Made by a program: the position numbers and the translations under genes
Source of the DNA: Anoxybacillus amylolyticus
GTDB taxonomy: Bacteria > Bacillota > Bacilli > Bacillales > Anoxybacillaceae
Direction: 5' to 3'
Assembly (NCBI RefSeq): GCF_001634285.1
Contig: NZ_CP015438.1
Span: forward strand, 2,770,745 to 2,834,744
DNA: 64,000 nt
Part shown: piece by piece, positions 50,581 to 60,045 of the stretch
How positions within the stretch are numbered: position 1 is the first letter of the stretch
Layout: the number at the start of each line of letters is the position of its first letter
The notes under the pieces: generated by a model
The model's input: the letters and a program-made list of their open reading frames with translations, nothing else
Told to the model about the DNA's origin: nothing
Databases searched by the model: none

Positions 50581-50988
50581 CTATCGAATGCTTTCGCCGA
50601 TCACAAACGATAACCCAATCGAGATAACCATGGAGATGAATCCAACGGCGCGGTTATCATTGGCGATTTCTTCGTCAATATTAAATTTCGGCGTTAGAAA
50701 TTCGTAAATGAAATAGGCAATCAGTAACAAAATAAATCCGTACACTCCCCAACCGATCATCGAAAGAAGCGATTCGTGATGGCTGATCGCATATCGGAAA
50801 ATGTTGGCGATGCCAAAAATTTTTCCACCGGTCGCCATCGCCACTGCCATATTGCCTTTTTGGATTTCATCCCAATTTCGATATTTTGTCACTAATTCAA
50901 ACGCCGCTAAAAAAACGACGATGCACAATACCGCTACACTAAAATTGGCAGCAATCTTCACTAGTTCATTCTCCCAAAAGGAGTTCAT
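50581..50988 (-). CDS. yshE: DUF350 membrane protein YshE
   Basis: A 135-residue protein with four hydrophobic segments (about 10-32, 46-66, 74-95, 112-132) and the DUF350 look, including WDEIQKGNMAVAMATGGKIFGIA. Function unknown; the family is often linked to envelope stress genes. It follows mutS2 by 15 bases, as in B. subtilis. Confidence 0.85.
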   Translation of the reverse strand: MNSFWENELVKIAANFSVAVLCIVVFLAAFELVTKYRNWDEIQKGNMAVAMATGGKIFGIANIFRYAISHHESLLSMIGWGVYGFILLLIAYFIYEFLTPKFNIDEEIANDNRAVGFISMVISIGLSFVIGESIR

Positions 50989-51003
50989 CGTCCTCGCCCC
51001 TTA

Positions 51004-53358
51004 TTATTTCAATTCGACAATCGTGACACCGATGCCACCTTCTGTTGCTTCGCCAAAGCGAATATTTTTAACCGAACGATGTTTTTTCAAAAACTCTTGT
51101 ACTCCTTTGCGAAGCGCTCCGGTTCCTTTTCCGTGAATAATAGACACGCGCGGATAGCCGGCGAGCAGCGCATCATCAATATATTTTTCGACTCGGGAAA
51201 TCGCATCTTCGTACCGTTCGCCACGCAAATCAAGTTCCAAACCGACGTGATAGTCCTTCCCTTTTACAGTTGCCAACGGTTTCGTTTCTGTCACTTTCGC
51301 GCTACCAATATATTCGAGATCTCTTTCTTTTATTTTCATTTTTAAAATGCCAAGCTGCACTTGCCATTCATCGTCAGAAACTTTCTCTAACAAATAGCCT
51401 TTTTGATTTAAATGAACAACCTTTACTTCGTCGCCAGGGCGGAGTTCATGAGACACGCGCTTTTTCGCTGCTTTTTTCTTCATATCAATCGCCGGTGCCG
51501 CTTCTTCTAACCGTTTTTTCGCAGCAATTAACTCGTGTTCTTTAATTTCTGCGAGCTTTTCTTTTTGCATCTGCCGCAGTTCGCGAATGACTTCTTCGGC
51601 TTCTCGCTGTGACGTTTTAATGATTTCAGCTGCTTTTCGCTTCGCTTCGTTGATGAGTTCATCGCGTTTTTCATTCAGTACTTCCCATTTTTGCTCCCAT
51701 TCACGGCGAAGCTGTTCGGCTGCGCGGCGCGCTTCTTCCGCTTTCTTCTGTTCTTCTTCTGCCTGCCGTTTGCTTCGTTCAAGCGAGGCGATCATGTTTT
51801 CTACTTTATTGCTTTCAACGCTAATTTGTGCTTTCGCTCGTTCAATAATTCGTTCACTCAAACCGAGCCGTTTTGATATTTCAAACGCATTGCTTCGCCC
51901 CGGCACGCCGATTAACAGCTTATAGGTCGGGCTAAGCGTATCAATGTCAAATTCGACGCTCGCGTTGATGACCATAGGACGGTTGTAGCCGTACGCTTTT
52001 AATTCCGGATAATGCGTCGTCGCAACTACCCGTGCCCCTCGTTCATGCACTTCATCTAGAATCGCAATGGCGAGCGCTGCTCCTTCTTGAGGGTCCGTTC
52101 CTGCCCCTAATTCATCAAATAGCACAAGGCTTTCGTGGTCGACGTGGCGCAAAATCTCCACGATGTTCACCATGTGCGATGAGAACGTACTTAAACTTTG
52201 TTCAATCGATTGTTCATCGCCGATGTCGGCAAATACCGAACGAAAGACTGCGAGTTCGGAACTGTCAAGCGCTGGAATGAAAAGGCCGGCTTGCGCCATT
52301 AACGTCAATAAACCGATCGTTTTTAATGTGACTGTTTTCCCACCTGTGTTCGGACCGGTAATGACGATAGCGGTATAGTCTTTACCGAGCTCCATATCGT
52401 TTGGCACGACGACATTCGGATCAATGAGCGGATGCCGTGCTTTCAAGAGACGAATATAACCTTCGTTGTTCATGTTCGGCTTCGTCGCATTTAGTTTTTT
52501 CGCATATTTCGCTTTTGTAAAAATGAAATCTAACTCAGCTAAGACGTCCACGTTGACGAGAAGTACATCAGCATGTTCCGCTACTTTTTTCGTCAGTTCC
52601 GCTAAAATGCGTTCGATTTCTTGTGTTTCTTTGACGCGCGCTTCTTGAAGCTGGTTGTTTAAATCGACGACGACTTGCGGCTCGATAAATAACGTAGCCC
52701 CGGAAGACGATTGGTCATGTACAATCCCACCGTAAGCGTGGCGATATTCTTGTTTCACTGGGATGACGTAACGGTCGTTGCGAATCGTAACAATCGCATC
52801 GGACAGCATTTTTTGCGCCGAAGACGAACGAATGATCGTTTCTAGCTTTTCCCTTACGCGCGCTTCTGTGTTCCGCAATTGTTGACGGATGGAACGCAAC
52901 CGTTCGCTCGCTTGGTCGAGCACCTCACCATAATCATCGATACAATGTTTAATTGCTTGTTCGAGTTCCGGCAACGCGACCATTTGTTCCACATATTGTA
53001 ACAAGCGTGGAAGTTCTATTTTCTCATCGCCTAGTGATTCAATAAACGTTTTCATTTGCCGGCTGGCATAAATCGTGCTGGCGATATCAAGCAGCTCATG
53101 CGGGCTTAGTATGCTGCCGATTTTCGCTCGCTTGACGCTTGGGCGAATATCAAATATTCCACCGAGCGGAGCATGACCGCGCAACCGTAGCGCAGTAACT
53201 GCTTCGTCGGTTTCTTCAAGCCATTTGATTACGTCAGCAAAATCGCTCGACGGAACAAGCTTTTCTATTTTTTCTTTTCCTAACGATGAAGAAGCATGCT
53301 CTATTAATTGCGCTTTCACTTTGCTAAATTCTAATACGTTCAAAACTCGTGTATGCAA
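51004..53358 (-). CDS. mutS2: Endonuclease MutS2
   Basis: A 784-residue MutS-like ATPase that in Bacillus acts in ribosome rescue and suppresses recombination. Walker A is [18 protein letters not shown], Walker [20 protein letters not shown], then a long coiled coil (about 515-630), a KOW-like segment and a C-terminal Smr nuclease domain ([26 protein letters not shown]). The start is TTG 53358 after GAGGTG; this matches the family length better than the ATG at 53382. Confidence 0.94.
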   Translation of the reverse strand: MHTRVLNVLEFSKVKAQLIEHASSSLGKEKIEKLVPSSDFADVIKWLEETDEAVTALRLRGHAPLGGIFDIRPSVKRAKIGSILSPHELLDIASTIYASRQMKTFIESLGDEKIELPRLLQYVEQMVALPELEQAIKHCIDDYGEVLDQASERLRSIRQQLRNTEARVREKLETIIRSSSAQKMLSDAIVTIRNDRYVIPVKQEYRHAYGGIVHDQSSSGATLFIEPQVVVDLNNQLQEARVKETQEIERILAELTKKVAEHADVLLVNVDVLAELDFIFTKAKYAKKLNATKPNMNNEGYIRLLKARHPLIDPNVVVPNDMELGKDYTAIVITGPNTGGKTVTLKTIGLLTLMAQAGLFIPALDSSELAVFRSVFADIGDEQSIEQSLSTFSSHMVNIVEILRHVDHESLVLFDELGAGTDPQEGAALAIAILDEVHERGARVVATTHYPELKAYGYNRPMVINASVEFDIDTLSPTYKLLIGVPGRSNAFEISKRLGLSERIIERAKAQISVESNKVENMIASLERSKRQAEEEQKKAEEARRAAEQLRREWEQKWEVLNEKRDELINEAKRKAAEIIKTSQREAEEVIRELRQMQKEKLAEIKEHELIAAKKRLEEAAPAIDMKKKAAKKRVSHELRPGDEVKVVHLNQKGYLLEKVSDDEWQVQLGILKMKIKERDLEYIGSAKVTETKPLATVKGKDYHVGLELDLRGERYEDAISRVEKYIDDALLAGYPRVSIIHGKGTGALRKGVQEFLKKHRSVKNIRFGEATEGGIGVTIVELK

Positions 53359-53438
53359 TGATGTCACCTCTTTAGTTAACAAATTCCGTAATCAGCTTTT
53401 TCGCCACCAGTAGTTGTACATACGATCCACTACGAAAA

Positions 53439-53467
53439 ATGATACAAGTTTTTAGGCAAAAGTACAA
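53439..53467 (-). promoter_or_regulatory. Promoter of mutS2
   Basis: Minus strand TTGTAC (53462-53467), 17-base spacer, TATCAT (53439-53444), just behind the yshB terminator. mutS2 is therefore probably a separate transcript here. Confidence 0.65.
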
Positions 53468-53495
53468 AAAAACTTCTCTACGCCGAATAGAGAAG
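53461..53495 (-). terminator. Terminator of zapA-yshB
   Basis: GCTTCTCTA/TAGAGAAG(T) type stem (about 53470-53493) followed by TTTTTTTG on the minus strand, at the yshB stop. Confidence 0.82.
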
Positions 53496-54035
53496 CTACG
53501 CCATATAACGAATCCACATTTGTTTGAGCATGTCGGATAAAAACGGGGTATGTTTGACAATGAGGCTTGCGATGAAAGAATGTTGCAGCTCCGTCTGTAC
53601 GTTTTGGACAGGAATAAGCGCTCCGACGTAAAGAAGCAAAAAGACAAGCAAATACACTTCGACAAAACCGAGCACGCCGCCCGCCCATCGGTTCATGCTC
53701 CGTAAAATTGGCAGTTGCGCCACAAAATCAAGCATCGAACCGATGATTTGCATGACGATTTTCGCGACGAAAAACAACACCGCAAACGCCATCGCCCGAT
53801 AATAGGCTTCATCTAAGTGCGCGCTTTCAAACAACATTTTTATCGTCTCAGGGTCGCCAAACGTAGGATACGGAATCCATAATTTTAGCGTTGGAACTAA
53901 TTTGTCATAATTCATATAAGCGACAATGAAAGCAACAATAAACCCTGTCATATGAATAAATTGTAAAATAAATCCTCGTTTTACCCCAATCATAAATCCT
54001 GTGAAAAGGATGAAAAGTAATGCTACATCAACCAT
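53496..54035 (-). CDS. yshB: CvpA-family membrane protein YshB
   Basis: A 179-residue protein with four hydrophobic segments of the CvpA/colicin V production family; function unsettled. It opens MVDVALLFILFTGFMIGVKRGF, the conserved first helix with G-x-x-R-G-F. I chose ATG 54035 because it matches the family start; it lies four bases after the zapA stop. The upstream extension to 54077 overlaps zapA. Confidence 0.9.
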   Translation of the reverse strand: MVDVALLFILFTGFMIGVKRGFILQFIHMTGFIVAFIVAYMNYDKLVPTLKLWIPYPTFGDPETIKMLFESAHLDEAYYRAMAFAVLFFVAKIVMQIIGSMLDFVAQLPILRSMNRWAGGVLGFVEVYLLVFLLLYVGALIPVQNVQTELQHSFIASLIVKHTPFLSDMLKQMWIRYMA

Positions 54036-54039
54036 TCCA

Positions 54040-54297
54040 TCACTCGTCCTTTTTCGTTTGCTGGAGGAGACGGTCATGCTCCTCTTTTAGCTTAATATAT
54101 TCATGAACAAAATTTACCGCTGTTAGTACAGCAAGTTTCGTTACGTCTAATGTTGGGTTTTTCGCACTAATTTCTCGCATTTTGTCATCGACAATGGATG
54201 CAACAAGCCGAATATGGCTAGAACTTTCTGTGCCGACAATGGCGTATTGCTGTCCATAAATATCGACAGTGATGCGCGTTTTTTGTTGATCGCCCAA
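54040..54297 (-). CDS. zapA: Cell-division protein ZapA
   Basis: An 85-residue FtsZ-bundling protein. [20 protein letters not shown] is the N-terminal globular motif, [31 protein letters not shown] sequence the first helix, and the rest a coiled coil. TTG 54297 after GGGGGAAAA gives exactly the B. subtilis length; an ATG at 54336 would add 13 atypical residues. Confidence 0.93.
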   Translation of the reverse strand: MGDQQKTRITVDIYGQQYAIVGTESSSHIRLVASIVDDKMREISAKNPTLDVTKLAVLTAVNFVHEYIKLKEEHDRLLQQTKKDE

Positions 54298-54325
54298 ATG
54301 TTTTCCCCCATTCCGCAAAATCCTA

Positions 54326-54356
54326 TTGTTTATCATACCATGAACACTGGTATAAT
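54326..54356. promoter_or_regulatory. Divergent promoters of zapA and rnhC
   Basis: Plus strand TATAAT (54351-54356) with TTGTTT 19 bases upstream serves rnhC; minus strand TATGAT (54332-54337) with TTTTCA 18 bases upstream serves zapA. The two overlap, so they may compete. Confidence 0.6.
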
Positions 54357-54390
54357 GAAAAGATATGACCTATCGATAGAGGTGAGAGTG

Positions 54391-55284
54391 TTGGCAAATT
54401 ATGTCGTTCAAGTAAAGGAACAAACAATTCGCGAAATGAAGCACTATTATACTTCTAATCTCGTCGAAAAACTACCACAAGGGGCTTTATTTGTTGCGAA
54501 ACTTTCCGGTTGTACCATTACCGCATACCGCTCTGGAAAAGTGCTATTTCAAGGAAAAGACGCGGAAAAAGAGGCAGGGCGATGGGATGGTCGTGATGCG
54601 GGGCAAACAAAAGAAGAGAATTTTTCGACCGTATCCGCTATCGGCTCGGATGAGGTCGGAACAGGAGATTATTTTGGTCCTATCGTTGTCGTCGCTGCTT
54701 ATGTCGCGAAAGAGCACATCGACACAATGAAGCGAATAGGGGTAAAAGATTCAAAACAGCTAACAGATGAGATGATTATTCGGCTTGCGCCAACGTTGAT
54801 GAACGATCTCCACTATGCGTCGGCTATCCTTCCAAACCCGGAGTATAACCGTTGGCAGCAAAGCGGCATGCCGCAAACAAAAATAAAGGCACTACTTCAT
54901 AATGAAGCAATCGGAAAGCTAGTGGACGCTCTCCCACAACGACCGGACGCCATTATTATTGACCAGTTTATCGAGCGCAACCTATATTTCCGCTACCTAG
55001 AAGGAGAGCAACATGTCATTCGTGAGCATGTCTATTGTATTCCGAAAGCCGAAACGGTTCATATCGCTGTTGCCGCCGCATCGATTATCGCTCGTTATTT
55101 GTTTTTGCAAGAGCTAGACTGTTTAAGCGAAACAGTCGGAATCAACCTTCCAAAAGGGGCTGGGGAACAAGTCGATAAAGTGGCTGCCCGCCTCATCCAA
55201 ACACATGGTGAAGCGATTCTCCCCTCATGCGCGAAGCTTCATTTTGCCAATACCGAAAAAGCGCGGCGAATGGCAAACCGGTAA
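54391..55284 (+). CDS. rnhC: Ribonuclease HIII
   Basis: Removes RNA from RNA-DNA hybrids; 297 residues. The N-terminal TBP-like substrate domain (about 1-80) contains CTITAYRSGKVLFQGKDA; the catalytic domain has IGSDEVGTGDYFGP (DEDE acidic residues), VKDSKQLTDE, IDQFIERNLYF and HIAVAAASIIARY. Start is TTG 54391 after AGAGGTGAG, in register with the family start; the frame opens 59 codons earlier over zapA. Confidence 0.94.
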   Translation: MANYVVQVKEQTIREMKHYYTSNLVEKLPQGALFVAKLSGCTITAYRSGKVLFQGKDAEKEAGRWDGRDAGQTKEENFSTVSAIGSDEVGTGDYFGPIVVVAAYVAKEHIDTMKRIGVKDSKQLTDEMIIRLAPTLMNDLHYASAILPNPEYNRWQQSGMPQTKIKALLHNEAIGKLVDALPQRPDAIIIDQFIERNLYFRYLEGEQHVIREHVYCIPKAETVHIAVAAASIIARYLFLQELDCLSETVGINLPKGAGEQVDKVAARLIQTHGEAILPSCAKLHFANTEKARRMANR

Positions 55285-55332
55285 CGAGGAAAATTGATGC
55301 CAAAAGCTACTCCGATATGTTACGCGTATAAA

Positions 55333-55357
55333 AAGGATGCCCCGTTCGGGACATCCT
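55333..55357. terminator. Bidirectional terminator between rnhC and the MMPL gene
   Basis: AGGATGTCCCG pairs with CGGGGCATCCT (one mismatch) with TTTTTAT on the minus strand and CTCTTTAT on the plus strand. Confidence 0.8.
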
Positions 55358-55365
55358 CTTTATGT

Positions 55366-58300
55366 TTATGATCGCAAAAACGGCCACCAGTTCGCTTTTC
55401 CAAACGTTTTCACCATCACTGGCACAAACAACGGCAAAACGATAAAGGCGTATAATAAAAGCCCTGTTAAAATAATCGTGGCAATTTGCAATAACGAAAG
55501 CACACCAGACGGATACATCGCCGCAAACGTTCCTCCTAAAATCACTACTGCAGAAATGATAACCGTTCCCATGTTTTTCATCGCGGTAATCATTGCCTCT
55601 TGCACCGAAAGGTCTTTATATTCGTTAAATCGATCCATGAGGAAAATGCTATAATCAATGCCAAGCGCCATCAAAATGACAAATGCGAAAAACGGAACCG
55701 CCCAATTGATGCCGTCATAGCCAAGAACGCGGACGAAAATCAACTCCGTCACTGCCATCGACGTGTAATACGTTAAAACAAGGGATAAAATTAAATACAT
55801 CGGCATGACAAACGAACGAAGGAGCGCGATTAAAATAAGCGCAATACCAGCAAACATAAACAATACTGTACGGGCATAATCTTTGTCAGAAATGGTGTGA
55901 AGATCCGAATAAATGCTTGTGACTCCACCAACCGCCACTTTCGCATTTTCTAATTTCGTTCCTTTCACTGCCCTTTCGACTGCCTGCTTCACATCGTCGA
56001 TTTTCTCCATCGTTTTCGTCGCATACGGATTCGTACGGAACACGACATCCAGCGTGACGACTTTTCCGTCTTTTGATAAATACGCTTCTTTCGCTCGTGC
56101 AAACTCTTGGCTATCGAGCACTTGTTTCGGCATATACCATCCGGCTAGTTCTTCATCAGGAGAAGAGGATAGCTCAGATAAATAGTCTTGTGCCGAGGCC
56201 AGACCAGTTGTGACTTGGTGAAGGCCGTTTGCACTTTTGTCCAAGCCGGTAATAAGTTGATTCATTTGTCCATCAAGTTGCGAAAAGCCTGTTAATAGCT
56301 GTTGCTGACCGTTCGCCACTTGGCCTAATCCGTTCGAGAGCTGCGGCAGACGTTGAACGATTTGCTGCTGGCCGTCCGCTGCTTTAGTTAATCCTTGCTG
56401 CAATTGCTCCATACCAGCAAGTAATTTTGTCATTCCGTCGATGAACGCTTTTTGTCCAGCGATTAGCTCTTGAAATGAGCGATTCGCTTGTTGGACACCC
56501 GCGCTCGTTTGCTGGAGTGCTCCATTTAACTGCGCCAACCCGCCAGCCATTTGCTGCGACTGTTTGGCAAGCGCTGTCATCGCTAGTTTCGTTTGCTGAT
56601 ATTCTGCATCTTGCTGCAACTCTGGATGTGTTTGTTCAATATGCTGAAGCGAGCCGTTAATGCCAGACAACTGTTGCGCCAAGGCGTTCATGCCTGTTTG
56701 CATCTGCTTATATTGTTCAACAAGGGAGCTTAACCCACCGCTTGCTGTCTCGTACCCTTGCAACAGCTGTTCAGCACCAGCAAGCAATTTTTTCGCATTG
56801 TCTTGCATGGTGGTAAGCCCTTGCTTTAATTCACCTGCTCCAACTGCTCCGCTGCGCACCCCTTGCTCTAGCTGCGCTAATCCGTTTTGCAGTTCACCGA
56901 CACCTGCTTTTAACTGATTTGTTCCTGACACAAGCCCTGCGATTCCGCTCGTCGCTTGCTTTAATTTTGGTGCCGATGCAGAAAGTTCTGTGCTTGCTTT
57001 GCTAAGCCCTGTACGAATTTGCTCAATGCCGTTCGTTCCTTTTCCAAGCCCTTCTTTTAGCTGCTTTGCTTGCTTGGTGACAAATAGCTGCTCAATCGGC
57101 TCTCCTGTTGGACGAGTGACCGAACGGACGTGATCGACGCCGTCGACTTTCTCGACTTCGCGGCTAATTTTTTCGATTAAAGAAAAATAGTCGAGCGCAT
57201 TCATGTTTTCATCGTTTTTAATGACAATTTGTGTCGGCATCGCTTCGCCAGGGTCAAAACTATCAGCAATAATATGAAACGCTTTAACCGATGGATAATG
57301 ATCGCCGATTTCTTCCATCGAGTTAAACGACAGCTTTCCATCGTAAGTAAATAGCACCGGAAGCGTAATGACCGCGACAATTGCTAATGAGAGAAGCGGC
57401 TTCGCAAACGAAAAACGTCCTGCCCATTCCCATAGTTTGCTTTGCTTATGTTCAAGCGTTCCTTTCGCTGGCCAAAATAGCTTTGGACCGAGCGTAGCCA
57501 TAAAAAACGGAACGAGCGTCATGAGCGCGATAAGTAAAACGGCAACGCCGACCGCAACGGCCGAAGCGGATTGGTACAGTTTAAACGTCGACAGTCCAAT
57601 CGCCGCAAAGCCAATCATGACAGCAAGACCGCTAAATACGACCGTTTTTCCTGCCGTACGGTATGTCGCCGCAATCGCCTCTACCCTTGTTTCATGCCGT
57701 GGAAGTTCTTCTTTAAACCGGCTTAATAGCAAAATACAATAGTCCGTCCCGATGCCAAATAACACCGCGACTAAAAACGTTTGCGTAAACGTCGAAAGCG
57801 GAAAATCGAAACGATCGACTAAAAAGGCGACAATCGACTGGGAAGCGATATACGTCATACCGACCGTTAGAAGCGGAACGAATGGCGCGACAAGCGAGCG
57901 GAAAACGACGAATAGAACGACTAAAATAAAAACGACGGTAATTCCTTCCGTTTTCTTTAGCCCTGCTTGCGAACTGGCGATGACATCTTCGTCAATCATC
58001 CAGCTGCTCGTATAATAGTGTTGAAGAGAAATGTTGTCGATCGCTTTGTAAAGTGCGCGGCTAATTTCTTTCGCGCTTCGGTCGCGGCGATCTAATTTAA
58101 TAGATGTTAAAATGGTTGTGCCGTCTTTGGACACGAGTTGGTCTTTCAATTCTTTTTCATGAAACGGAGATATAATTTGCGTGATTCCAAGCATTTTTTT
58201 CTCGTTTTCTAATTGTTGAATTGCTTTTTCAGCTTCTTTCCAGTCTTGGTCAGTCAGTTTTCCGTTCCGATGAAAAACAAGGGCAACGCTCGTTTCGTTC

Positions 58301-58491
58301 CCTTTTTGTTCTTTTTGCTGCACTTCTTTTAAAATATCGATGGCTAAAGAAGAAGAATAGCCTTTTGGAACAGTAATTTGCCCCTTTTCGCGCACAAGGT
58401 CGGCCATGTTTGGTGCCGTCATGACAAGCACGACAACCGCGGCAATCCAAGCGAGCAAAACGAACCATTTTCCTTTCACGATAGCTCTCAT
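55366..58491 (-). CDS. MMPL/RND-family exporter with long extracellular repeat domain
   Basis: A 1041-residue transporter, long for its family. One N-terminal helix, an extracellular loop, five helices (GIGTDYCILLLSRFKEEL is the proton-relay helix), a second loop, and five more helices with MALGIDYSIFLMDRFNEY. Loop two (about 470-790) is a low-complexity coiled coil of GLxQLxxG-type heptads such as ELQNGLAQLEQGVRSG and QLSNGLGQVANGQQQLL, as in B. subtilis YdgH. Probably exports lipids or toxic amphiphiles. It overlaps the MarR gene by four bases. Confidence 0.9.
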   Translation of the reverse strand: MRAIVKGKWFVLLAWIAAVVVLVMTAPNMADLVREKGQITVPKGYSSSLAIDILKEVQQKEQKGNETSVALVFHRNGKLTDQDWKEAEKAIQQLENEKKMLGITQIISPFHEKELKDQLVSKDGTTILTSIKLDRRDRSAKEISRALYKAIDNISLQHYYTSSWMIDEDVIASSQAGLKKTEGITVVFILVVLFVVFRSLVAPFVPLLTVGMTYIASQSIVAFLVDRFDFPLSTFTQTFLVAVLFGIGTDYCILLLSRFKEELPRHETRVEAIAATYRTAGKTVVFSGLAVMIGFAAIGLSTFKLYQSASAVAVGVAVLLIALMTLVPFFMATLGPKLFWPAKGTLEHKQSKLWEWAGRFSFAKPLLSLAIVAVITLPVLFTYDGKLSFNSMEEIGDHYPSVKAFHIIADSFDPGEAMPTQIVIKNDENMNALDYFSLIEKISREVEKVDGVDHVRSVTRPTGEPIEQLFVTKQAKQLKEGLGKGTNGIEQIRTGLSKASTELSASAPKLKQATSGIAGLVSGTNQLKAGVGELQNGLAQLEQGVRSGAVGAGELKQGLTTMQDNAKKLLAGAEQLLQGYETASGGLSSLVEQYKQMQTGMNALAQQLSGINGSLQHIEQTHPELQQDAEYQQTKLAMTALAKQSQQMAGGLAQLNGALQQTSAGVQQANRSFQELIAGQKAFIDGMTKLLAGMEQLQQGLTKAADGQQQIVQRLPQLSNGLGQVANGQQQLLTGFSQLDGQMNQLITGLDKSANGLHQVTTGLASAQDYLSELSSSPDEELAGWYMPKQVLDSQEFARAKEAYLSKDGKVVTLDVVFRTNPYATKTMEKIDDVKQAVERAVKGTKLENAKVAVGGVTSIYSDLHTISDKDYARTVLFMFAGIALILIALLRSFVMPMYLILSLVLTYYTSMAVTELIFVRVLGYDGINWAVPFFAFVILMALGIDYSIFLMDRFNEYKDLSVQEAMITAMKNMGTVIISAVVILGGTFAAMYPSGVLSLLQIATIILTGLLLYAFIVLPLFVPVMVKTFGKANWWPFLRS

Positions 58492-58934
58492 TTCGTTTCC
58501 TCCAGCTTTTGTAAAATATTCGCTAACTTTTCATACGTTTGAATAAATGATTCAATTTCTTCTTCGGAAAATTGCGTAATAAGCGATTCGACCAAGTGAT
58601 GGATTTTTGTTTCTGTTTCCGCTAGCCACGCTTTTCCTTTTTCCGTTAGCGATAAATAAATGACGCGGCGGTCGCTGTCGTCGCGAAGGCGCTGAATCAT
58701 TTCTTTTTCGACTAGCCGATTCGTCATCGCCGTAATCGCGCTTTTATTAACGGCAAACACTGCCGCCAATTCGCTCGATGTACAAACGTTTCGTTTGCTC
58801 ATATAGCGAAGCAAGTAGTATTGGTCGTTCGTCATCTCATCCAGTTCACACTTCACAAGCGCTGCCGCTTTTTTGTTAACAAGAAACGAAACAGACAAAT
58901 ACCGTTCAATTAATTCATGCACGTTGCTATGCAA
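58488..58934 (-). CDS. MarR-family regulator of the MMPL exporter
   Basis: A 148-residue winged-helix regulator. Recognition region: CTSSELAAVFAVNKSAITAMTNRLVEKEMIQRL with the DDSDRR wing. TTG 58934 after GAGGTGG is the likely start (ATG 58961 would overlap the operator). It is cotranscribed with the exporter, so it probably represses the pair until an inducer binds. Confidence 0.88.
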   Translation of the reverse strand: MHSNVHELIERYLSVSFLVNKKAAALVKCELDEMTNDQYYLLRYMSKRNVCTSSELAAVFAVNKSAITAMTNRLVEKEMIQRLRDDSDRRVIYLSLTEKGKAWLAETETKIHHLVESLITQFSEEEIESFIQTYEKLANILQKLEETK

Positions 58935-58952
58935 ACAACCACCTCTTTCGAT

Positions 58953-58990
58953 ATAGTTCAACTATTTAACTATTAAATAATATAACTATT
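58953..58990. promoter_or_regulatory. Probable MarR operator region
   Basis: A perfect palindrome ATAGTT-C-AACTAT (58953-58965) is followed by two further direct copies of AACTATT (58968-58974, 58984-58990), spanning the regulator's promoter region on the minus strand. Autoregulation is inferred. Confidence 0.65.
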
Positions 58991-59048
58991 ATAGAGAAAA
59001 TCGTCAACGATTAAATCACGTGGTAATAAGGAAAAACAAGGATATGCA

Positions 59049-59172
59049 ATGAAGCTAGAGTATACGTATGCCAATTTTCAATGGGACGGGCATTGGGAGC
59101 TCACCCACGGAAAAGCTTCCCTTCACCAACATGGATTGCCGAGATCATTCGACAGGTGACGCATCAACAACA
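59049..59172 (+). pseudogene. Decayed fragment of a Uma2-family gene
   Basis: The stretch is clearly a worn copy of the 5' part of the Uma2 gene at 60311: tatacgtatgcca, ttcaatgggacggg, gggagctca and cccttcaccaacatgg recur in order with small deletions. One frame reads YTYANFQWDGHWELTHGKAS, another PSPTWIAEIIRQVTHQQ, so a frameshift divides it. It ends at a terminator-like repeat. Confidence 0.82.
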
Positions 59173-59196
59173 AGAGCGGGCATCGACACCCGCTCT
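59173..59196. terminator. Repeated terminator hairpin, copy 1
   Basis: AGAGCGGG/CCCGCTCT stem with an 8-base loop; the whole 24 bases recur exactly at 60014-60037. It closes the nucleotidyltransferase gene. Confidence 0.8.
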
Positions 59197-59199
59197 CGT

Positions 59200-59754
59200 T
59201 TACAACCATTGCTCTAGTTGTTTGCTTGTTCCGTCTTTTTTCGCCATTTGTTTCATATATATCAAATCCAGTCGCTCTTTATGAAGAAGAAACATTCTTT
59301 TTGCCCATTCACAATCAGAATTCGATTTCCAATGCACACATGCTCGCAAGCGATCTAATATAATGTCTTCAATCCCGATGACATATACATGAAATCCATC
59401 CTCTAGTCTTAACTCAATCACTTTATCATCAGCAGCATCTTCTAACATATCATTTGGAATTTCAACACTAACAAACAATTCATCGTGATACCAATGTCTT
59501 CCTGATGGAGTGAAACCAAGTTGAATGAGCAATTGTCCTGCTTTTTCACGATCACTAACAATTAAGTCAATGTCTACTGTCGTATAATCGCCGCGCGTAT
59601 ATATTTCAACAGCAAGCCCACCAACAATAATTGGACGTATGCGATACGGCTCTAACAGTTTAGTTAAAATGGCTGTTACTTGAACCATTTTCTCAAAAGA
59701 TGTTTTCGTTCGAAGCGACTGAAGTTTTTCTCTCGCCTCTTTAATCGAATTCAT
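59200..59754 (-). CDS. Nucleotidyltransferase-fold protein (possible toxin or modification enzyme)
   Basis: A 184-residue protein with the polymerase-beta nucleotidyltransferase core: GGLAVEIYTRGDYTTVDIDLIV (45-66), with Gly45-Gly46 and aspartates 61 and 63 as metal ligands. This resembles DUF6036 and AbiEii/MenT-like transferases that use nucleotides to modify tRNA or proteins. Overlaps the 76-residue gene upstream by 14 bases. Catalytic residues look intact. The toxin role is inference. Confidence 0.65.
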   Translation of the reverse strand: MNSIKEAREKLQSLRTKTSFEKMVQVTAILTKLLEPYRIRPIIVGGLAVEIYTRGDYTTVDIDLIVSDREKAGQLLIQLGFTPSGRHWYHDELFVSVEIPNDMLEDAADDKVIELRLEDGFHVYVIGIEDIILDRLRACVHWKSNSDCEWAKRMFLLHKERLDLIYMKQMAKKDGTSKQLEQWL

Positions 59755-59971
59755 AATACCACACTCGTTCGTTTACATATCGAATTTTTCCTTCTTGTTC
59801 AGCTTTTTTCCATCGTTTCATGCATAATTCATCTAATATATGCATTTCTTCTTTGTCGCGTGCGCGCAAACGCACATGTTGTTCTCTTCCATCTTTTAAT
59901 ATATCCCGCTCTACACTTCCTTTGCGTGAAAAAATCCAATCATTTAGTTCAGACATACTCATTTTTCTCAC
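59741..59971 (-). CDS. Small charged protein paired with the nucleotidyltransferase
   Basis: A 76-residue protein, rich in charged residues (ELNDWIFSRKGSVERDILKD, then REQHVRLRARDKEEMHILDE). It starts at GTG 59971 or ATG 59962; GGAG upstream fits either imperfectly. No family is recognised and no membrane or DNA-binding motif is clear. Order (small gene first, overlapping the transferase) is that of many toxin-antitoxin pairs. Confidence 0.55.
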   Translation of the reverse strand: MRKMSMSELNDWIFSRKGSVERDILKDGREQHVRLRARDKEEMHILDELCMKRWKKAEQEGKIRYVNERVWYYEFD

Positions 59972-60013
59972 TTCACTTCACTCCAACAACTATTTTTTAC
60001 ATTATATCACAAA

Positions 60014-60037
60014 AGAGCGGGCATCGACACCCGCTCT
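60014..60037. terminator. Repeated terminator hairpin, copy 2
   Basis: Identical to 59173-59196, 841 bases away in direct orientation; it lies behind the decayed MMPL fragment. Confidence 0.8.
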
Positions 60038-60045
60038 TCCTTCAT

